Below the pieces are notes generated by a model. That model made no database searches. It was given only the letters and a program-made list of their open reading frames with translations, and was not told the DNA's origin. Position numbers and translations under genes: made by a program. Shown here piece after piece: positions 4,770 through 5,934 of a stretch of DNA of 5,934 nucleotides. Source of the stretch: Sabulitectum sp964604135 (lineage in GTDB: Bacteria; Fermentibacterota; Fermentibacteria; Fermentibacterales; JCC-6). Numbering within the stretch: the first letter of the stretch is position 1; each line of letters begins with the position of its first letter. The stretch covers positions 1 through 5,934 of the forward strand of contig CAZRXU010000127.1 in assembly GCA_964604135.1 (NCBI GenBank), written 5' to 3'.

Positions 4770-5934
4770 ATGGCAGAGAATCTAGAAGCAGCCGTAAAAC
4801 AGATTTGCAGCAAAAACGGTAACGACAGAACACGGATGATGGATATCGTTCGGGAGGTTCAGGGTCGTTTCGGGCAGGTTTCCAGCCAGGCGATGAGCAC
4901 AATCGCCCAGGCGGTGAATTCCCACAGAGTTGAGGTGGAAAGCGTTGTGTCGTTCTACTCTTTTCTGTCGGAAGAACCTAAAGGCAAGTTTGTTATCCGT
5001 GTGTGTAACGATATTATCGATAAGATGCAGGGCGTTGAGAAGGTGGCAGAAGCTTTCCGTGAAGAACTTGGTATCGATTTCGGAGAATCTACTCCTGACG
5101 GAAAGTTCACTTTAGAGTGGACTCCATGTATTGGAATGTGTGATCAGGCACCAGCGGCACTGGTCAACAACAAAGTGATAACACGGCTTTCAAGCGATTC
5201 CGCAAGAGAAATTGTAGAATCACTTAAGCAGAACGAAGACGAGAACCGTCTTCTGCACATGCTGGGAGACGGCAACAACGCCGATCCGCTGGTCAATTCC
5301 ATGGTAAACAACAACATACGCGAACGCGGCCCGGTAGTATTTGCCGACCTTGAGCCTGGAACCGCAATACACAAGGCGTTGTCCATGTCAGCGGTTGAGG
5401 TGATAAAAGATGTAAAGACTGCCCGTCTTCGCGGGCGGGGCGGGGCAGGTTTCCCAACAGGAATGAAATGGGAGTTTACCAGGGCTGCCAGCGGTTCCGA
5501 TAAGGTTGTAATCTGCAATGCCGATGAGGGTGAACCGGGAACATTCAAAGATCGCACTATTCTTACCGAGAAACCCGATCTGCTTTTTGAAGGTATGACA
5601 ATAGCAGGGTACGCTATCGGTGCGCGCACCGGTGTTTTGTATCTTCGGGGAGAATACGCCTACCTCAGACCGTTTCTTGAGAATGTTCTTGCAGAGCGCA
5701 GAAACAAGAGCCTGCTGGGAATGAGTATTCTTGGGAAAACCGGTTTCGACTTCGACATAAGAATACAGATGGGCGCCGGAGCTTATGTCTGCGGAGAGGA
5801 AACCGCTCTTATAAGTTCCTGCGAAGGGCTGAGGGGTGACCCCAAGAACAGGCCTCCATTCCCGGCACAGAAAGGTTACCTGACACTTCCCACATCGGTA
5901 AACAATGTTGAAACATTCTGTTGCGTTGCAAGAA
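4770..5934 (+). CDS. hoxF: NAD-reducing hydrogenase diaphorase subunit HoxF (NuoE-NuoF fusion), 3'-truncated
   Basis: 388 residues are visible; the frame is still open at the window end. HoxF is about 600 residues, so the C-terminal SLBB and [4Fe-4S] parts are missing here. Residues 1-150 are a NuoE/24-kDa-like domain, with S-F-Y-S-F-L, then C79 and C120-I-G-M-C124-D-Q-A-P-A. From about 175 follows the NuoF/51-kDa domain: G-R-G-G-A-G-F-P-T-G at 222-231 (NADH/FMN site), C-N-A-D-E-G-E-P-G-T-F-K-D-R at 249-262, Y-L-R-G-E-Y at 291-296, G-A-G-A-Y-V-C-G-E-E-T at 335-345 and S-V-N-N-V-E-T-F near the end. HoxF passes electrons between NAD(H), FMN and iron-sulfur clusters of a group 3d [NiFe] hydrogenase; hoxU, hoxY and hoxH would be expected downstream. 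The layout and C-N-x-I-I-D and F-G-E-S-x-P-D-G signatures resemble Ralstonia HoxF as I recall it. The start is the first ATG after an in-frame TAA at 4764; the ribosome site (AAAGGG, 11 bases away) is weak. A formate-dehydrogenase diaphorase is the main alternative. Confidence 0.82.
   Translation, partial: MAENLEAAVKQICSKNGNDRTRMMDIVREVQGRFGQVSSQAMSTIAQAVNSHRVEVESVVSFYSFLSEEPKGKFVIRVCNDIIDKMQGVEKVAEAFREELGIDFGESTPDGKFTLEWTPCIGMCDQAPAALVNNKVITRLSSDSAREIVESLKQNEDENRLLHMLGDGNNADPLVNSMVNNNIRERGPVVFADLEPGTAIHKALSMSAVEVIKDVKTARLRGRGGAGFPTGMKWEFTRAASGSDKVVICNADEGEPGTFKDRTILTEKPDLLFEGMTIAGYAIGARTGVLYLRGEYAYLRPFLENVLAERRNKSLLGMSILGKTGFDFDIRIQMGAGAYVCGEETALISSCEGLRGDPKNRPPFPAQKGYLTLPTSVNNVETFCCVAR

Noticed and set aside
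5144..5629. Minus-strand open frame of 161 codons
   Set aside because: It is antisense to hoxF, whose frame carries clear conserved motifs throughout; low-complexity S/R-rich product typical of a shadow frame.
1..5934. CRISPR array, insertion sequence or transposase
   Set aside because: No regularly spaced direct repeats and no transposase or integrase coding region were seen.

Overview
The window looks like a piece of an anaerobic or facultatively anaerobic bacterial chromosome with moderate GC content. It reads as four blocks: the end of a secreted-type beta-propeller gene, a small AT-richer minus-strand gene pair, a thioredoxin-system operon, and the start of an NAD-linked hydrogenase (hox) locus. 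The mix of a six-bladed beta-propeller protein, an atypical thioredoxin/reductase pair and a HoxF-type diaphorase would fit a Deltaproteobacteria-like lineage or an uncultured anaerobic phylum such as Fermentibacteria. That placement is a guess; no ribosomal or other phylogenetic marker is present.

Layout. 1-1074 (+) is the 3' part of a beta-propeller gene whose start lies before the window. 1075-1225 is a spacer with one bulged hairpin. 1226-2146 (-) holds two nearly abutting genes: a 67-residue unknown protein, then a 237-residue three-helix membrane protein of unknown function. This pair is AT-richer and points against its neighbours, which suggests an inserted accessory islet. 2147-2462 is a divergent intergenic region carrying a near-consensus sigma70 promoter for the next operon. 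2463-4257 (+) is a three-gene operon: an atypical thioredoxin-like protein, a thioredoxin reductase-like flavoprotein that lacks the arginines used to bind NADPH, and a small membrane-anchored protein. 4258-4769 is a 512-base non-coding stretch. It contains a good sigma70 promoter (4422-4451), a structured segment and a terminator-like hairpin with seven T's (ending 4618). 4770-5934 (+) is the first 388 codons of a NuoE-NuoF fusion that best matches HoxF, the diaphorase large subunit of NAD-reducing [NiFe] hydrogenase; the gene continues past the window end.

How the parts may work together. The reductase (flavin plus CATC disulfide) would pass electrons to the neighbouring thioredoxin-like protein, probably from NADH rather than NADPH. 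HoxF would exchange electrons between NAD(H) and a hydrogenase encoded downstream. Both are redox modules tied to pyridine nucleotides, but nothing in the sequence shows that they are functionally linked.

Most interesting points: the candidate leader RNA or small RNA in front of hoxF, with mutually exclusive pairings and an apparent terminator; the coordinated departures from the textbook active sites in the thioredoxin pair; and the minus-strand islet of two unrecognised genes.
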